A stretch of DNA of 64,000 nt from Marispirochaeta sp. (GCF_963668165.1 NZ_OY764209.1:744001-808000), one strand, 5' to 3'. Shown: positions 17,601-25,408, numbered from the stretch's first letter. A program made the numbers and translations. The notes: generated from the sequence alone by a model not told the origin.

Positions 17601-19555
17601 CGGTACTCCCCATGATAAAAGGGATAATTGTTGCGTTTCATCATTACCGGCACCGCATGGGCAGAATCAAAACGTATGCCGTCTATATCGTACTTCTCAA
17701 TCAGCGTGCAGACAGAATCCGCCAGCCATTCCCAAACGGCAAACTTGCGGTAGTTCAGCAGCTTTCCGTCATTCCAGCTGCCGTATCGTCCATCAGTGGA
17801 CGCACGAATAATCAGATTACCGCCCTCGTCGTAGCAGCGGACTGAATACTCTTCCGGCAGTTCCCGGGAGCGACGGTTCAGATGGGGTATGACATCCACA
17901 ATCACCTTGATATCAAGACGGTGAGCCTCGACAACCAATGCTGTAAAGGCCTCTTCCCCTCCAAGAGCGGGTTCCAGCTCAGTCATACTCATGGGGGCGA
18001 AAGGAGAAGGTGACTGCGCTTCCGGGGCCCAGTCTTCCCGGTTACTGCCCCGCTTCTGTGCCCCGAGGATATACACCGCGCTTATATTATAACGCTTCTT
18101 GATATCCTTAAGATGGGCGGTAACATCGGTGAAAGTTCCGGTGCGAATAATCTGGCCTCGTTCGTTATACACCATGCCGGGGTTTTCCGTCCGCCAGTAG
18201 AGACGGGTGTGACCGTGAATGTCGGGGAAAATCTCCAGAACAAGCTCCCCGTCAAGATCGGGAAGGATGTTTATACGCCCGCTGTATCCTTCAAGCCAGC
18301 GTCCGCCTGTTTTCGTGCGGCGAAAAACTACCCAATCGTAATTTCCCAGGGTGCGAAAGAGGCGGCTGGCTTCATAGCGTCCGTTTACAGGGTTCTGCTT
18401 CAGAGACAGGTCGGTATAGTCCAGCTCCCCTTCTACCACCAGTTCTCCAGAGCTTCTGTCTCCATAGACCCGTACAAAATAACCGTTTCGTGTTTTAGTC
18501 AGATCAAAGCTGAAATTATGCCGGCTGCCGCTCTTCAAGGTCTCAAAGCTGGTAGCCAGTGGGGCATCGTACTCCTTGGGAGAGAAAATACGCTCAAGGG
18601 CAATATTGGCCCGGTTGCGTATCTCGTGTATATCGTGCCCCGAAGCGGCTGTCAACAACCGAACCACCTCGCGCAGAGAATCTTCCTTGTTGCGGGATTT
18701 ATACTCCCTCGCGAGCTTTTCCAGGATCTCGATTCCCCCGCGGCAATCATCATAATTGAAGAGTCCTGAATCCCCTGGCAGCCGGCCGTCCAGCAGAACA
18801 AGAATCTCATCACGTTGTTGGGAAGTAAAGGGTTTTGTTCTGCCCGGCAGGGTCTGGGGTCTGGACTGAAAAACCTCGGAAAGAGAGATAATCTTATCCA
18901 GCAGCGTGTTCAGGGATTTTTCCTGCTCCCCCTTTAACTCCTCGGTATGGGTATACCCCGTCTCGATGGCGCGCTCTTCAATTTTTAGTAATTCCAGCAA
19001 GCTGCGGTAATAACTCTCATCTCCCTCAGCCAGACCAGTGGCAACCACATCAAGCAGATTGAGACCGAGGTAGATACTCGGCTGTTCCTTTCCCAGCGGC
19101 CCTGGATTAACATAGCTTAAGATCGAGGTTTCCGCAGAAATATGGTAGATGGTTGGGCTTCCCGGACGCTCCTTTATTAGAACAAAACGTCTGGCCGGCA
19201 GCAAAGGATTCTTCAGCTCCTGAACGGCCCTGTGAATAATAACCAGGGCCTGTAAAAGGCGGGAGGAAATGCGGCCCTGACTGTAAAATCTGCGCCGTAC
19301 CGAGGGCTCGGTTACCGAAGCTTCGTCGATCATGCGGTTTCGAAGGGGAATAAAAAGGTCCCATTGGCCCTCTACACCGGGCCCTCCGGGCAGTTCTGCA
19401 GAAAGATTCAGATCCGGTATAAACGCGAAGGAGCGAAACTGGGTTCCGGATTCCTGCAGCTCATGCTCGATATCAGAAGGGGCAACCAGCTCCAGTTCAT
19501 CATCCCGGAAGCGAAGCAGAGCGGATGGTAAACGTTCGGAAGGACTCCATCTCAT
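14657..19555 (-). CDS. GH13 amylase / GT5 glycogen synthase fusion protein
   Basis: The 1632-residue protein is made of three parts. Residues 1 to about 340 are a helical N-terminal region I do not recognise. Then comes a GH13-like unit: an N-terminal beta domain, and the conserved regions 'DVIPHLNRR', 'GIRFDSAHAVP' (nucleophile Asp), 'ECYWGRE' (acid/base Glu) and 'GNHDERR'. From about residue 1090 a GT5 ADP/UDP-glucose glucosyltransferase begins with 'SAEADPFSKSGGLSNVVYEL' (K-x-G-G nucleotide loop) and ends with 'LFLMPSLHEPGGISQLEAFA' (Glu of the GT-B acceptor site). It should extend alpha-1,4-glucan and remodel or prime it in cis. All catalytic residues looked for are present. The ATG follows a promoter-like pair at 6 nt and lacks a ribosome-binding site. 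Confidence 0.92.
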   Translation of the reverse strand: MRWSPSERLPSALLRFRDDELELVAPSDIEHELQESGTQFRSFAFIPDLNLSAELPGGPGVEGQWDLFIPLRNRMIDEASVTEPSVRRRFYSQGRISSRLLQALVIIHRAVQELKNPLLPARRFVLIKERPGSPTIYHISAETSILSYVNPGPLGKEQPSIYLGLNLLDVVATGLAEGDESYYRSLLELLKIEERAIETGYTHTEELKGEQEKSLNTLLDKIISLSEVFQSRPQTLPGRTKPFTSQQRDEILVLLDGRLPGDSGLFNYDDCRGGIEILEKLAREYKSRNKEDSLREVVRLLTAASGHDIHEIRNRANIALERIFSPKEYDAPLATSFETLKSGSRHNFSFDLTKTRNGYFVRVYGDRSSGELVVEGELDYTDLSLKQNPVNGRYEASRLFRTLGNYDWVVFRRTKTGGRWLEGYSGRINILPDLDGELVLEIFPDIHGHTRLYWRTENPGMVYNERGQIIRTGTFTDVTAHLKDIKKRYNISAVYILGAQKRGSNREDWAPEAQSPSPFAPMSMTELEPALGGEEAFTALVVEAHRLDIKVIVDVIPHLNRRSRELPEEYSVRCYDEGGNLIIRASTDGRYGSWNDGKLLNYRKFAVWEWLADSVCTLIEKYDIDGIRFDSAHAVPVMMKRNNYPFYHGEYRSRESLVEGEIIDNTREYDHLVTTSYYDSACAELIAVPFHYYLSLRVHRLLRRLGKKYFVNLAECYWGREQYLSRTGTVPYNSALFKICENIIHGKTDVREIYHIYQNYFPSILPPGAHLLGILGNHDERRALNTFGHRGYKAAVMLTSFLSSIILDFEGSAEGESWKVFLDNIYVNWNDFEREAYRGTVDFYAELYNEHRNNRGQAYLIWAGNPMVVAALRVNADIAFIGAFNFADRDENASIRFDDPRLPLVDDACYHVSDPIYSAVTGLSGWYTGAELRHSRVEMVIPHTDRYKILVLRRIETIEERKKVYPELLRQSIFRLCSASDRDAVAAALVYNELKAHAESYEEFTGYIAGVLAPLMQDTPNALRLGLKRFLYYLWREESDHEANPIWAYLIKMRQDPDAFMRETGEYLQYSYRGGSLVYLSAEADPFSKSGGLSNVVYELPRELANMGESTAVITPLYRQGDAKSVQKMEQACKRYNVVYTGRNVRFWILDREYEAGVHTAMVDGIRYYFLEHHEFFDGLYFGITGTERLRRRIALSRAAAEVIREFSLDPLVIFTNDAFAGIFAAITRSDPRYAGHPPFDRASLVHIIHNGGWQYFDSYHRWEAGRDLFQLFNLAGHEYWRFEDPRETGKINCMAAGIRSADKVVTVSPSYAKQIQIASDGMEKILHDVFGINNGVGGDFRKRALQRLKEERFVEKNIDALYAFVAKDSVLKDQLQDRYPELLVPGQVEGLKPGRRRRLLERLRIKLLLQLTRGLQVDPDTPLFVMIHRLTEQKGFQLLLEASEGIFTTLGFQGIIGGAVAGGDDRGEDIARGLTRLTELFPGQVSVGIGFQDVRIPLLGADLFLMPSLHEPGGISQLEAFACGCFVCARATGGLRDTVHGMVKQHRSIRGNGVLFSDYSAAAFYDAMQRFHQFYSEEIPETLESARERMEKDVFSWRVPAERYRDLIYSMKEIIPIKENTALASGGTKGV

Positions 19556-19561
19556 ACTTAT

Positions 19562-19590
19562 ATAGTATCAGCTGTTTTCCCGGACCGCAA
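19562..19590 (-). promoter_or_regulatory. Promoter of the amylase/glycogen synthase fusion, leaderless spacing
   Basis: TTGCGG (19590-19585), 17 bp, TACTAT (19567-19562), then 6 nt to ATG 19555 on the minus strand. No ribosome-binding site is visible. Confidence 0.5.
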
Positions 19591-19624
19591 ACGGATACTT
19601 ACAATTGCCGGATAAAAGAATCCC

Positions 19625-19667
19625 GGATACCCGACAAACGGAGAAGATCTCCGGTTATCGGGTATCC
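19625..19667 (-). terminator. Terminator of the small charged-protein gene
   Basis: A 10-bp outer stem (19625-19634 with 19658-19667) encloses a second 6-bp stem (19639-19644 with 19648-19653). On the minus strand it starts 6 nt after the stop at 19674 and is followed by CGGGATTCTTTT. It separates this gene from the amylase gene. Confidence 0.7.
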
Positions 19668-19673
19668 CAAGGC

Positions 19674-19865
19674 TCATTCTTCTTCGTCCTGCGCCTCGGC
19701 ATCTTCTTCTTCAGGAACGAAAAACAGGTCCTTCAGTGTATCTTCATCAGCAATCTGGCCGCCGTCGCTGTCGCCTTCCTGCTTCTTTAGTTTTTTCTCT
19801 TCTTTCTTTTTCTTTTTTTCAAGTTCACGTCTGCGCTTTTCATACGAAAAATGATTTCTTCCCAC
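19674..19865 (-). CDS. Small highly charged protein of unknown function
   Basis: A 63-residue protein split into a strongly basic N-terminus ('FSYEKRRRELEKKKKKEEKK') and an acidic C-terminus rich in Asp and Glu. Similar small 'SYEKR..EL.KKKKKE' proteins occur in spirochaetes and deltaproteobacteria (from memory); none has a role known to me. A ribosome-binding site AAGGAGAGCAAG lies just ahead of the ATG and directly abuts the U-tract of the terminator belonging to the upstream RRM gene. The gene is therefore probably expressed by read-through of that terminator. The bipolar charge suggests nucleic-acid or ribosome association (inference). Confidence 0.75.
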   Translation of the reverse strand: MGRNHFSYEKRRRELEKKKKKEEKKLKKQEGDSDGGQIADEDTLKDLFFVPEEEDAEAQDEEE

Positions 19866-19879
19866 TTGCTCTCCTTAAA

Positions 19880-19908
19880 CAGAAAAGCCAGGCCAATGGG
19901 GCCTGGCT
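19880..19908 (-). terminator. Intrinsic terminator between the RRM gene and the small charged-protein gene
   Basis: On the minus strand a 9-bp GC-rich stem (19900-19908 with 19886-19894, 5-nt loop) is followed by TTTTCTGTTT. Immediately after comes the AAGGAG ribosome-binding site of the next gene, so termination efficiency would set expression of the small protein. Confidence 0.75.
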
Positions 19909-19947
19909 CGAGTATTTCAGCTTTTCAACTTTTGTTAGTACTAAAAT

Positions 19948-20223
19948 CTAGTACTGAAATCTGCGTTCCCGGGGTTTCCGGTCGTTGGCTTCGCTGACCC
20001 GCAGTTCACGGCCGTCAAGCTGCTGACCGTTCAGCGCGGAGATTGCAGCCTCGGCGGCATCATCCTCTTCCATCTCTATAAAGCCGAAACCTTTGGATCG
20101 GTCGGTATAGCGGTCGGTGATGACCTTAGCACTGATAACGTTACCATACTGTGCGAAGGCCTGATTCAGCTGGTCCTCGGTGGTGGAGTAATTAAGATTA
20201 CCCACATAAATTTTCTTTGCCAA
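19948..20223 (-). CDS. RRM-type RNA-binding protein
   Basis: A 91-residue single RNA recognition motif. RNP2 is 'KIYVGNL' at residue 4 and RNP1 is 'SKGFGFIEM' near residue 45, with the aromatic residues at the expected RNA-stacking positions. The tail is short and basic ('SEANDRKPRERRFQY'). Bacterial single-RRM proteins of this kind are often cold-inducible and bind mRNA; the role here is inferred. Translation starts at TTG (20223), supported by GAGGAG at 8 nt and by the RNP2 position. It has a long untranslated leader of about 220 nt from a strong promoter, and its own terminator. Confidence 0.93.
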   Translation of the reverse strand: MAKKIYVGNLNYSTTEDQLNQAFAQYGNVISAKVITDRYTDRSKGFGFIEMEEDDAAEAAISALNGQQLDGRELRVSEANDRKPRERRFQY

Positions 20224-20442
20224 TGTTCTGCTCCTCTCATCCGGTATTCCTTACAGCGGATGACTTCAAAAATCTGTAACTTATCGTTCCTTGTGGAAAT
20301 TAGACCAGTATCGTAAAGGGGGAACGCAATCGAGAGATCGTCAAAGCAAGAACGAAGGCCGAAAAGCAGTCTGAAACCTTTTAGAAAACCAGCACAGTAC
20401 AAAGAACAACGACCGGTATTGGCTACCAATCGCTTTGGTTAC
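20224..20442 (-). promoter_or_regulatory. Long 5' untranslated leader of the RRM gene
   Basis: About 219 nt separate the predicted transcription start near 20442 from the TTG start codon at 20223. No plausible reading frame with a ribosome-binding site fills it. A leader this long before an RRM/cold-shock-type gene suggests post-transcriptional, possibly temperature-dependent control (inference). Confidence 0.5.
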
Positions 20443-20448
20443 TGCACT

Positions 20449-20477
20449 ATACTAGCAGAGATATGCACTGCAGTCAA
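20449..20477 (-). promoter_or_regulatory. Strong sigma70-type promoter of the RRM gene
   Basis: TTGACT (20477-20472), 17 bp, TAGTAT (20454-20449) on the minus strand: 5 of 6 matches in both boxes with optimal spacing. Confidence 0.75.
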
Positions 20478-20501
20478 GTGCAAAAAAAACACCTCTCCAT
20501 C

Positions 20502-20530
20502 TTGGTCACCCGGGGCAGACTCGGTACAAT
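20502..20530 (+). promoter_or_regulatory. Promoter of the acetyl esterase gene
   Basis: TTGGTC (20502-20507), 17 bp, TACAAT (20525-20530). The leader of about 18 nt contains AAGGAGGAG ahead of the ATG at 20555. It is divergent from the RRM promoter. Confidence 0.6.
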
Positions 20531-20554
20531 CAACAGGAATCAAAGGAGGAGACA

Positions 20555-21526
20555 ATGGCTTTTTATGATCTTTCCCGGGAAGAACTGCATCATTATATTC
20601 CAGAGATTCCCGAGCCTGACGATTTTGACCAGTTCTGGTTCGAAACACTAAAGGAGACCCGTTCATATCCTTTGAATCCCCGTTTTTCTCGGGCTGCTTA
20701 CCATTTAACCGAGCTTGAAAGTTACGATGTGAGTTTTGCCGGCTCTCAGGGCCAGGAGATCAAGGGATGGCTTCTGCTTCCTGTTAACAAAAAAGATGAT
20801 CTGGCCTGCGTGGTACAGTTTATAGGATACGGAGGTGGGAGGGGCTTTCCCACCGACTGGCTCGGCTGGGCAGCCGCGGGTTATGCCCTGCTTGTTATGG
20901 ACACCCGGGGACAGGGATCAAAATGGCGCAAAGGAGACACTCCGGACCTTGAGCTGCAGGGAGGGAATCCCCAATATCCGGGCTTCATGACCCGGGGAAT
21001 TCTGTCCCGGGAGACCTATTACTACAGGCGCCTTATCACCGACGGGGTACGCGCGATTGAGACCGCCAGGGCCCACGAACGAATTGATAGCGATAAGATC
21101 GTAGTCACGGGAATCAGCCAGGGGGGAGGACTTGCCATAGCCGCAGCATCCCTGGATGGCCGGGTTGCCGCTGCTATGCCCGACGTACCCTTCCTCTGCC
21201 ATTTCCAGCGCGCCGTGACTATTACCGATATGCCCCCCTACAAGGAGATCGCCGAATTTTGTCATACCCACCGGGACAGAGAAGATCAGGTTTTCCAGGT
21301 ACTGAACTATTTCGACGGGGTCCATTTCGCTAAGCGGGCCTCCGCACCGGCCTTTTTTTCTACCGCTTTAATGGATCAGATATGCCCCCCCTCCACGGTT
21401 TTCGCCGCCTACAATGCCTGGAAGGGGAAAAAGCGAATTGAGACCTACACCTTTAACGGGCACGAGGGAGGCGAGAGCTATCAATTTCTGAAGCAGCTGG
21501 AATTTTTAGAGGGACTCGGAATATAA
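20555..21526 (+). CDS. Acetyl xylan esterase / cephalosporin-C deacetylase family hydrolase
   Basis: The 323-residue alpha/beta hydrolase has the AXE1/CE7 layout: 'PEIPEPDDFDQFWFETL' at the N-terminus, 'GGGRGFPTDWLGWAAAGYAL' with the following 'VMDTRGQGS', nucleophile elbow 'VTGISQGGGLAIAAAS' (Ser near residue 187), catalytic Asp in 'TALMDQICPPSTVFAAYNAW' and His in 'NGHEGGE'. CE7 enzymes deacetylate short acetylated xylo-oligosaccharides in the cytoplasm and form hexamers. No signal peptide is present, in line with this. The perfect AAGGAGGAG ribosome-binding site supports the start. Confidence 0.94.
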   Translation: MAFYDLSREELHHYIPEIPEPDDFDQFWFETLKETRSYPLNPRFSRAAYHLTELESYDVSFAGSQGQEIKGWLLLPVNKKDDLACVVQFIGYGGGRGFPTDWLGWAAAGYALLVMDTRGQGSKWRKGDTPDLELQGGNPQYPGFMTRGILSRETYYYRRLITDGVRAIETARAHERIDSDKIVVTGISQGGGLAIAAASLDGRVAAAMPDVPFLCHFQRAVTITDMPPYKEIAEFCHTHRDREDQVFQVLNYFDGVHFAKRASAPAFFSTALMDQICPPSTVFAAYNAWKGKKRIETYTFNGHEGGESYQFLKQLEFLEGLGI

Positions 21527-21547
21527 GCATTCCGGCACCACCGTGCG

Positions 21548-23476
21548 TTACACCAGCCGGCAGCGATTTACCAGTTCGCAAAAAGCAGTCCTGACTCGCG
21601 GGGGCTTGTCCGCCTCAAGGCGGTCAAGAATATCGTAAAACAGATTCCAGGCCCGCCGTTCACGCTGCCATTGGCGCGCAAGCTCTCCGGCGGGACCCCG
21701 CCTTCGCTTCAGAACCTCCGGAAGCCGCCGGGCCGCAAGTTCAAGAACATCCTTCCGAGCCCCGGGACTCCCCCTGGAGGTGTCCACAAGGTGCAGGGCC
21801 AGGCGCAGTCCCACGGAGACCGCCGGAGTCGCGCTTATAAAGCAGCCGGTAAAGGGATCGACCAGGGCTTTGGTCCCTTCTTGTCCTCCATTCAGAAAAG
21901 AAGCGTAATCGGAGAAAACCAGGGTTCGAACCAGGTCTCCAACGTAGGAACCGGCCTTTCCGGCCTGTACTGCCTGGGAAGCAAAAGCCTCTTTATCGTG
22001 CCGCATAATCAGCCCCGGTTGATGCAGATATCCCAGACGCAATGAACCCTCTGCGGTAAACGTGGAAAGAATATACGCCTGGTCCTCCGCGCGGCCGACA
22101 AAACTCGGGGTAAAAGGACGATGCCGCCGGAGACTCTCTACAAGGATCCCGTTGGTACCGCCCGTAACGTGAATTCGCTCAAGGGCGGTCTCCATTCCAT
22201 CGGGCATTCCCTCTGCTCCGTAGCGGGTCATCATCTCTGCCCGGGTCGAAACCGCCATTGGGCGCTGTTTAAAAAAGAACAGATCTTCCCCTGCCGGAAT
22301 CGACTCCGGCCAGGGAATATCCGGAGTAAAGATCCCCCGCTTGATGTCTCCCTCGTTGACCAGCGCGCCGGCAATCATACCGAGCTCGCACTCTTTCCCC
22401 CGGAAATCTCTCCCATAGCCCCCCCACAAGGGAGAAGCCAGAAGCTCAAAAGCGGTTTTTCCGGTCTCAGCCATCAGTTCCTGTTGGGGAAACACCTGAT
22501 CAAGATCAATTTTGAAGGTCCCGCGAATACTCCGGTCCATTAAAACCGACCAGAGGGCGGACAGTGCTTTTAGAAAACTGTAGTGTCTGCCGTACTCACC
22601 GTCGACACCGAAGACTTCATCCAGCAGGACCCGTTCTTCACTTCCGGCAATACAGGTATCAAGGATATCAAGAATCTCCGCCGTATCGTCTTCGGTAAAA
22701 CCGTAAACCTCAAGACCTTCAAGATTCTTTTTCTCGTCTCCGGAGAGCACGGAACTAAGCCACTCCCCTGCAAGCGGACGCAATCCCTGATGGGTGACGG
22801 ATATTGAAAGTGCTACTTTCAAATGGTTGGCATCTGTTTCAGGATGCCGCTGTTTCTCTACAGCATAGGCCCGGGCAAGCCCCTTTAACCCGTATAAAAC
22901 TTCGTTGGATTCCGGTGGCACCCCCAGGGGGACCGGATGGTCGTACCAATAACGCTGAGGACCCTTCGCGGCTTCCAGGACTTTGCCGCGAAGAGAATCG
23001 TCTGCTATTGTCATTTCCTCTCCGGGCGGTGGTACTGTAAGAAGTACATTCGAGGTAAACAGGATCTCCTTTCCAGGCTTGGTGAGCGGATTTTCAGCTG
23101 TGCGCAGGGTATCAATTCGGCGTCGGTCACGTAGTTTCTCGATCTGTACCTGTGGATCATCGTCCAGATGGAGTGCTTCCGGAAAGAAAACCTTCCACAA
23201 CAGCTGAGGCTGTTCTTTAAGCGAGCCGCCGGCACCTAAAAATCGGATCAGTATCTCAAGATCCCGGGAAGCGCCCGCCTTTTGTAATCGGGTAAGTTCA
23301 TCTTCGATACGATCAATAAGAGTCAAGAAAGGTTCGGATAAAGCCTCCCGCTTTGCAAACCCGCCGAGGGCAGCAAAAAAACTTCCCGCCGCGCTTGCTG
23401 CTTCGTCATCTCCTGTTTCTACTCCGTCAAGGAGAGCGGGAATAAGAAGGGAAAAAAGTTCTGCAGTTTTTACCAT
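21548..23476 (-). CDS. Protein of unknown function, 642 residues
   Basis: A large soluble protein with no signal peptide and no motif I recognise. Features seen: a Leu/Ala-rich helical N-terminus, 'YWYDHPVPLGVPPESNEVLY' near residue 185, an 'EERVLLDEVFGVDGEYGRHY' stretch near 305, 'FKIDLDQVFPQQELMAETGK' near 340, and a basic C-terminal helix with 'KRRRGPAGELARQWQRERRA'. Starting at ATG 23476 gives AAAAGGAT at a good distance; the frame continues 35 codons upstream without a better signal. It stands alone, convergent with the esterase gene (21 nt between stops). The composition is that of a cytoplasmic protein; enzyme or scaffold cannot be decided. Confidence 0.85.
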   Translation of the reverse strand: MVKTAELFSLLIPALLDGVETGDDEAASAAGSFFAALGGFAKREALSEPFLTLIDRIEDELTRLQKAGASRDLEILIRFLGAGGSLKEQPQLLWKVFFPEALHLDDDPQVQIEKLRDRRRIDTLRTAENPLTKPGKEILFTSNVLLTVPPPGEEMTIADDSLRGKVLEAAKGPQRYWYDHPVPLGVPPESNEVLYGLKGLARAYAVEKQRHPETDANHLKVALSISVTHQGLRPLAGEWLSSVLSGDEKKNLEGLEVYGFTEDDTAEILDILDTCIAGSEERVLLDEVFGVDGEYGRHYSFLKALSALWSVLMDRSIRGTFKIDLDQVFPQQELMAETGKTAFELLASPLWGGYGRDFRGKECELGMIAGALVNEGDIKRGIFTPDIPWPESIPAGEDLFFFKQRPMAVSTRAEMMTRYGAEGMPDGMETALERIHVTGGTNGILVESLRRHRPFTPSFVGRAEDQAYILSTFTAEGSLRLGYLHQPGLIMRHDKEAFASQAVQAGKAGSYVGDLVRTLVFSDYASFLNGGQEGTKALVDPFTGCFISATPAVSVGLRLALHLVDTSRGSPGARKDVLELAARRLPEVLKRRRGPAGELARQWQRERRAWNLFYDILDRLEADKPPRVRTAFCELVNRCRLV

Positions 23477-23663
23477 TGATGATCCTTTTGCCGACTGTCC
23501 TGAATCCTGCGGATACATTGCCGACGATTTCAGTATACAGGATGAGAATATAAGTATAAGGGGTGATTTCGACTCTTTCAATTAAAGGTGCCATAGACTT
23601 AATTGACGACACTAAACCGCACAGCCATGCGCCGGGACGTATAATTTTTCAGTGGGAGAGCTG

Positions 23664-23692
23664 TTGATCAAACAGGGAATAGCACGTATTAT
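23664..23692 (+). promoter_or_regulatory. Promoter of the 124-residue lipoprotein gene
   Basis: TTGATC (23664-23669), 17 bp, TATTAT (23687-23692). The leader would be about 23 nt and carry GGAGG before the ATG at 23722. The rest of the gap between 23477 and 23721 shows nothing further. Confidence 0.65.
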
Positions 23693-23721
23693 TTATGATA
23701 ATCATACTAATGGAGGTCTTG

Positions 23722-24096
23722 ATGAAGAAAGTCGGTCTTTTACTTATTACTCTCGTGTTCGCAGTTTCGTGTACAACCGCAAGTTTTCAGGGCATGCAGA
23801 TGACCCGTGAAACTCCCGCGTTTAACGTGGTTGGTGAATTCGAACAGACATTATCACAGCATGGAATTATCGGCGGATGGTCCGGGGGCAGCCTTGTCAA
23901 GCTGTCAGACAACGATGAACGTATCTTTTCCATTATCAGCGACGAGATTCAGAAGAAAGGCGGGGATGCCGCCATCGACGTCACAATCGAATACGGAGCG
24001 GGAGTGCTGAATCTTCTGCTGAATGTCATTACATTCAGTATTTACAATCCCGGCACGATCGTCATTAAAGGAACCGTCATCAAATATACGGAATAG
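23722..24096 (+). CDS. Small predicted lipoprotein
   Basis: A 124-residue protein with signal peptide 'MKKVGLLLITLVFAVSC' and lipobox 'FAVSC' (Cys at 17). The mature part contains 'DEIQKKGGDAAIDVTIEYGA' followed by a hydrophobic 'NLLLNVITFSIYNPGTIVI' and a short beta tail. It resembles small spirochaete lipoproteins of unknown role. I chose ATG 23722 because GGAGG lies 6 nt upstream and it gives the signal peptide; earlier in-frame ATGs at 23695 and 23710 would fall at or near the predicted transcription start. It is a single-gene transcript with its own promoter and terminator. Confidence 0.85.
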   Translation: MKKVGLLLITLVFAVSCTTASFQGMQMTRETPAFNVVGEFEQTLSQHGIIGGWSGGSLVKLSDNDERIFSIISDEIQKKGGDAAIDVTIEYGAGVLNLLLNVITFSIYNPGTIVIKGTVIKYTE

Positions 24097-24121
24097 ACGT
24101 CGGTATTCGCGTGCAACATTT

Positions 24122-24152
24122 AACCGGCAGTGCAAGCTGCCGGTTTTTCTTT
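24122..24152 (+). terminator. Intrinsic terminator of the small lipoprotein gene
   Basis: A 9-bp stem (24122-24130 with 24137-24145), 6-nt loop, then TTTTTCTTT. Confidence 0.9.
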
Positions 24153-24190
24153 ATGCCCTCTTTTCCTCACCCACCTGCCGGCCCTGCCTA

Positions 24191-24219
24191 TTGGCAGCCC
24201 TTATTTTTTCCTGTACAAA
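24191..24219 (+). promoter_or_regulatory. MFS gene promoter, leaderless spacing
   Basis: TTGGCA (24191-24196), 17 bp, TACAAA (24214-24219), then 7 nt to ATG 24227. The GGAG next to the ATG is too close (1 nt) to act as a normal Shine-Dalgarno. Confidence 0.6.
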
Positions 24220-24226
24220 GCGGAGT

Positions 24227-25408
24227 ATGAACACCCTGGATAAACGATATCTCATCTACCCCGCGGCATTCTTGGTAAACGCCGGTATAACCATGCTGAA
24301 CTTCAGCGTCATCTTCTTTATGCGGCGGACCTACGGCACCTCTCCTGCCCTGATCGGCTGGATGTCCGCCTTCTGGGCCTTTGCCTACCTGACAGGCTGC
24401 ATCGGCCTGGGAGGAATAAGCAGACGGCTCTCCTACCGCCGCGCCTTGCCCCTGGCTACCTTTGTTATGGGAATCTCCACACTGGCAATCCTTACTATTC
24501 CATGGGAACTCTCTGCGCTTTTCTGGTATATGCTCTTTGGCCTGATTACCGCCCTGCACTGGCCGCCCTTAATGGGCTGGCTTTCCGAAGGCCTGGAAGG
24601 ACGGAATTTGAGCCGCGCCGTGGGAGGATTCAACCTCTCCTGGAGTACCGGTGCAGGGTCAGGACCCTTTATTGCGGGAATGCTTATAGAGCGGAGTTTA
24701 ACCCTGCCCCTTATCGTGATCGCCCTGCTCTACGGATTTATGGCAGCTCTGTACCTTACTACGTTTACCCTGTCACAGCGCAGAAAAAGCCGGATTGCAG
24801 AGGTCCCGGAGCTGGATATTCCAAAAGTCAAGGACCAGAGCTCGCCCCTCCGCTTTGCCGGATGGACAGGGGTAGCGTCCTCCTACACCCTTTTGGGTGC
24901 CCTGATGTTTATCTTTCCCATGTACGCTGAAGATGTCCTTGGATACAGCGAAAGCTTTACCGGGCTTCTTCTGTTCCTGCGGGGTGCCGTTACGGTTGCC
25001 GGTTTTTACGTAGCGGGAAAGACAATCTTCTGGCACCACAATCCGGTACAGATCGGTATCAGTCAGCTGCTGCTTGCCGCTACCGCTCTTCTGCTGGCCT
25101 TTGCCGCTCATCCAGGTACATATCTGATACTTTTTACTCTGTTTGGGCTCATCTTTGCCCTGCAGTATGCCACCAGCATCTTTCACGGAGTCTCCGGTGC
25201 CCTGAACCGCGAGCGGCGTATGGCAATTCACGAAGGTTCCCTTACCTTCGGCGTCGTCCTGGGATCTGCCGGCGGCGGGCTTCTGTATCAGCGATTTTCC
25301 TTTCAGATTGTTCTGATAATAACCGCCCTGGCAGTAGCGGCGGCCGCGCTTGCTCAGCTTGCGAGTTACCGGACACAATCCGATCACAAAAAAGCCGCTT
25401 CCCGGTAA
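24227..25408 (+). CDS. MFS family transporter
   Basis: A 393-residue protein with twelve hydrophobic segments and the loose major-facilitator pattern: 'IGWMSAFWAFAYLTGCIGLG' in helix 2 with a basic cytoplasmic loop 'SRRLSYRRALPL', and a second half opening at 'PLRFAGWTGVASSYTLLGAL'. The central loop 'SQRRKSRIAEVPELDIPKVK' is charged and short. No substrate signature is recognised. ATG 24227 gives a proper first helix with an N-terminal Lys/Arg. The C-terminus runs into a bidirectional terminator whose stem contains the last codons. It converges on groEL. Confidence 0.88.
   Translation: MNTLDKRYLIYPAAFLVNAGITMLNFSVIFFMRRTYGTSPALIGWMSAFWAFAYLTGCIGLGGISRRLSYRRALPLATFVMGISTLAILTIPWELSALFWYMLFGLITALHWPPLMGWLSEGLEGRNLSRAVGGFNLSWSTGAGSGPFIAGMLIERSLTLPLIVIALLYGFMAALYLTTFTLSQRRKSRIAEVPELDIPKVKDQSSPLRFAGWTGVASSYTLLGALMFIFPMYAEDVLGYSESFTGLLLFLRGAVTVAGFYVAGKTIFWHHNPVQIGISQLLLAATALLLAFAAHPGTYLILFTLFGLIFALQYATSIFHGVSGALNRERRMAIHEGSLTFGVVLGSAGGGLLYQRFSFQIVLIITALAVAAAALAQLASYRTQSDHKKAASR

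Noticed and set aside
16727..17845. Plus-strand open frame of 372 codons inside the amylase fusion
   Set aside because: Antisense to the GH13 domain, whose catalytic motifs are intact on the minus strand. GC-biased third positions explain the open frame.
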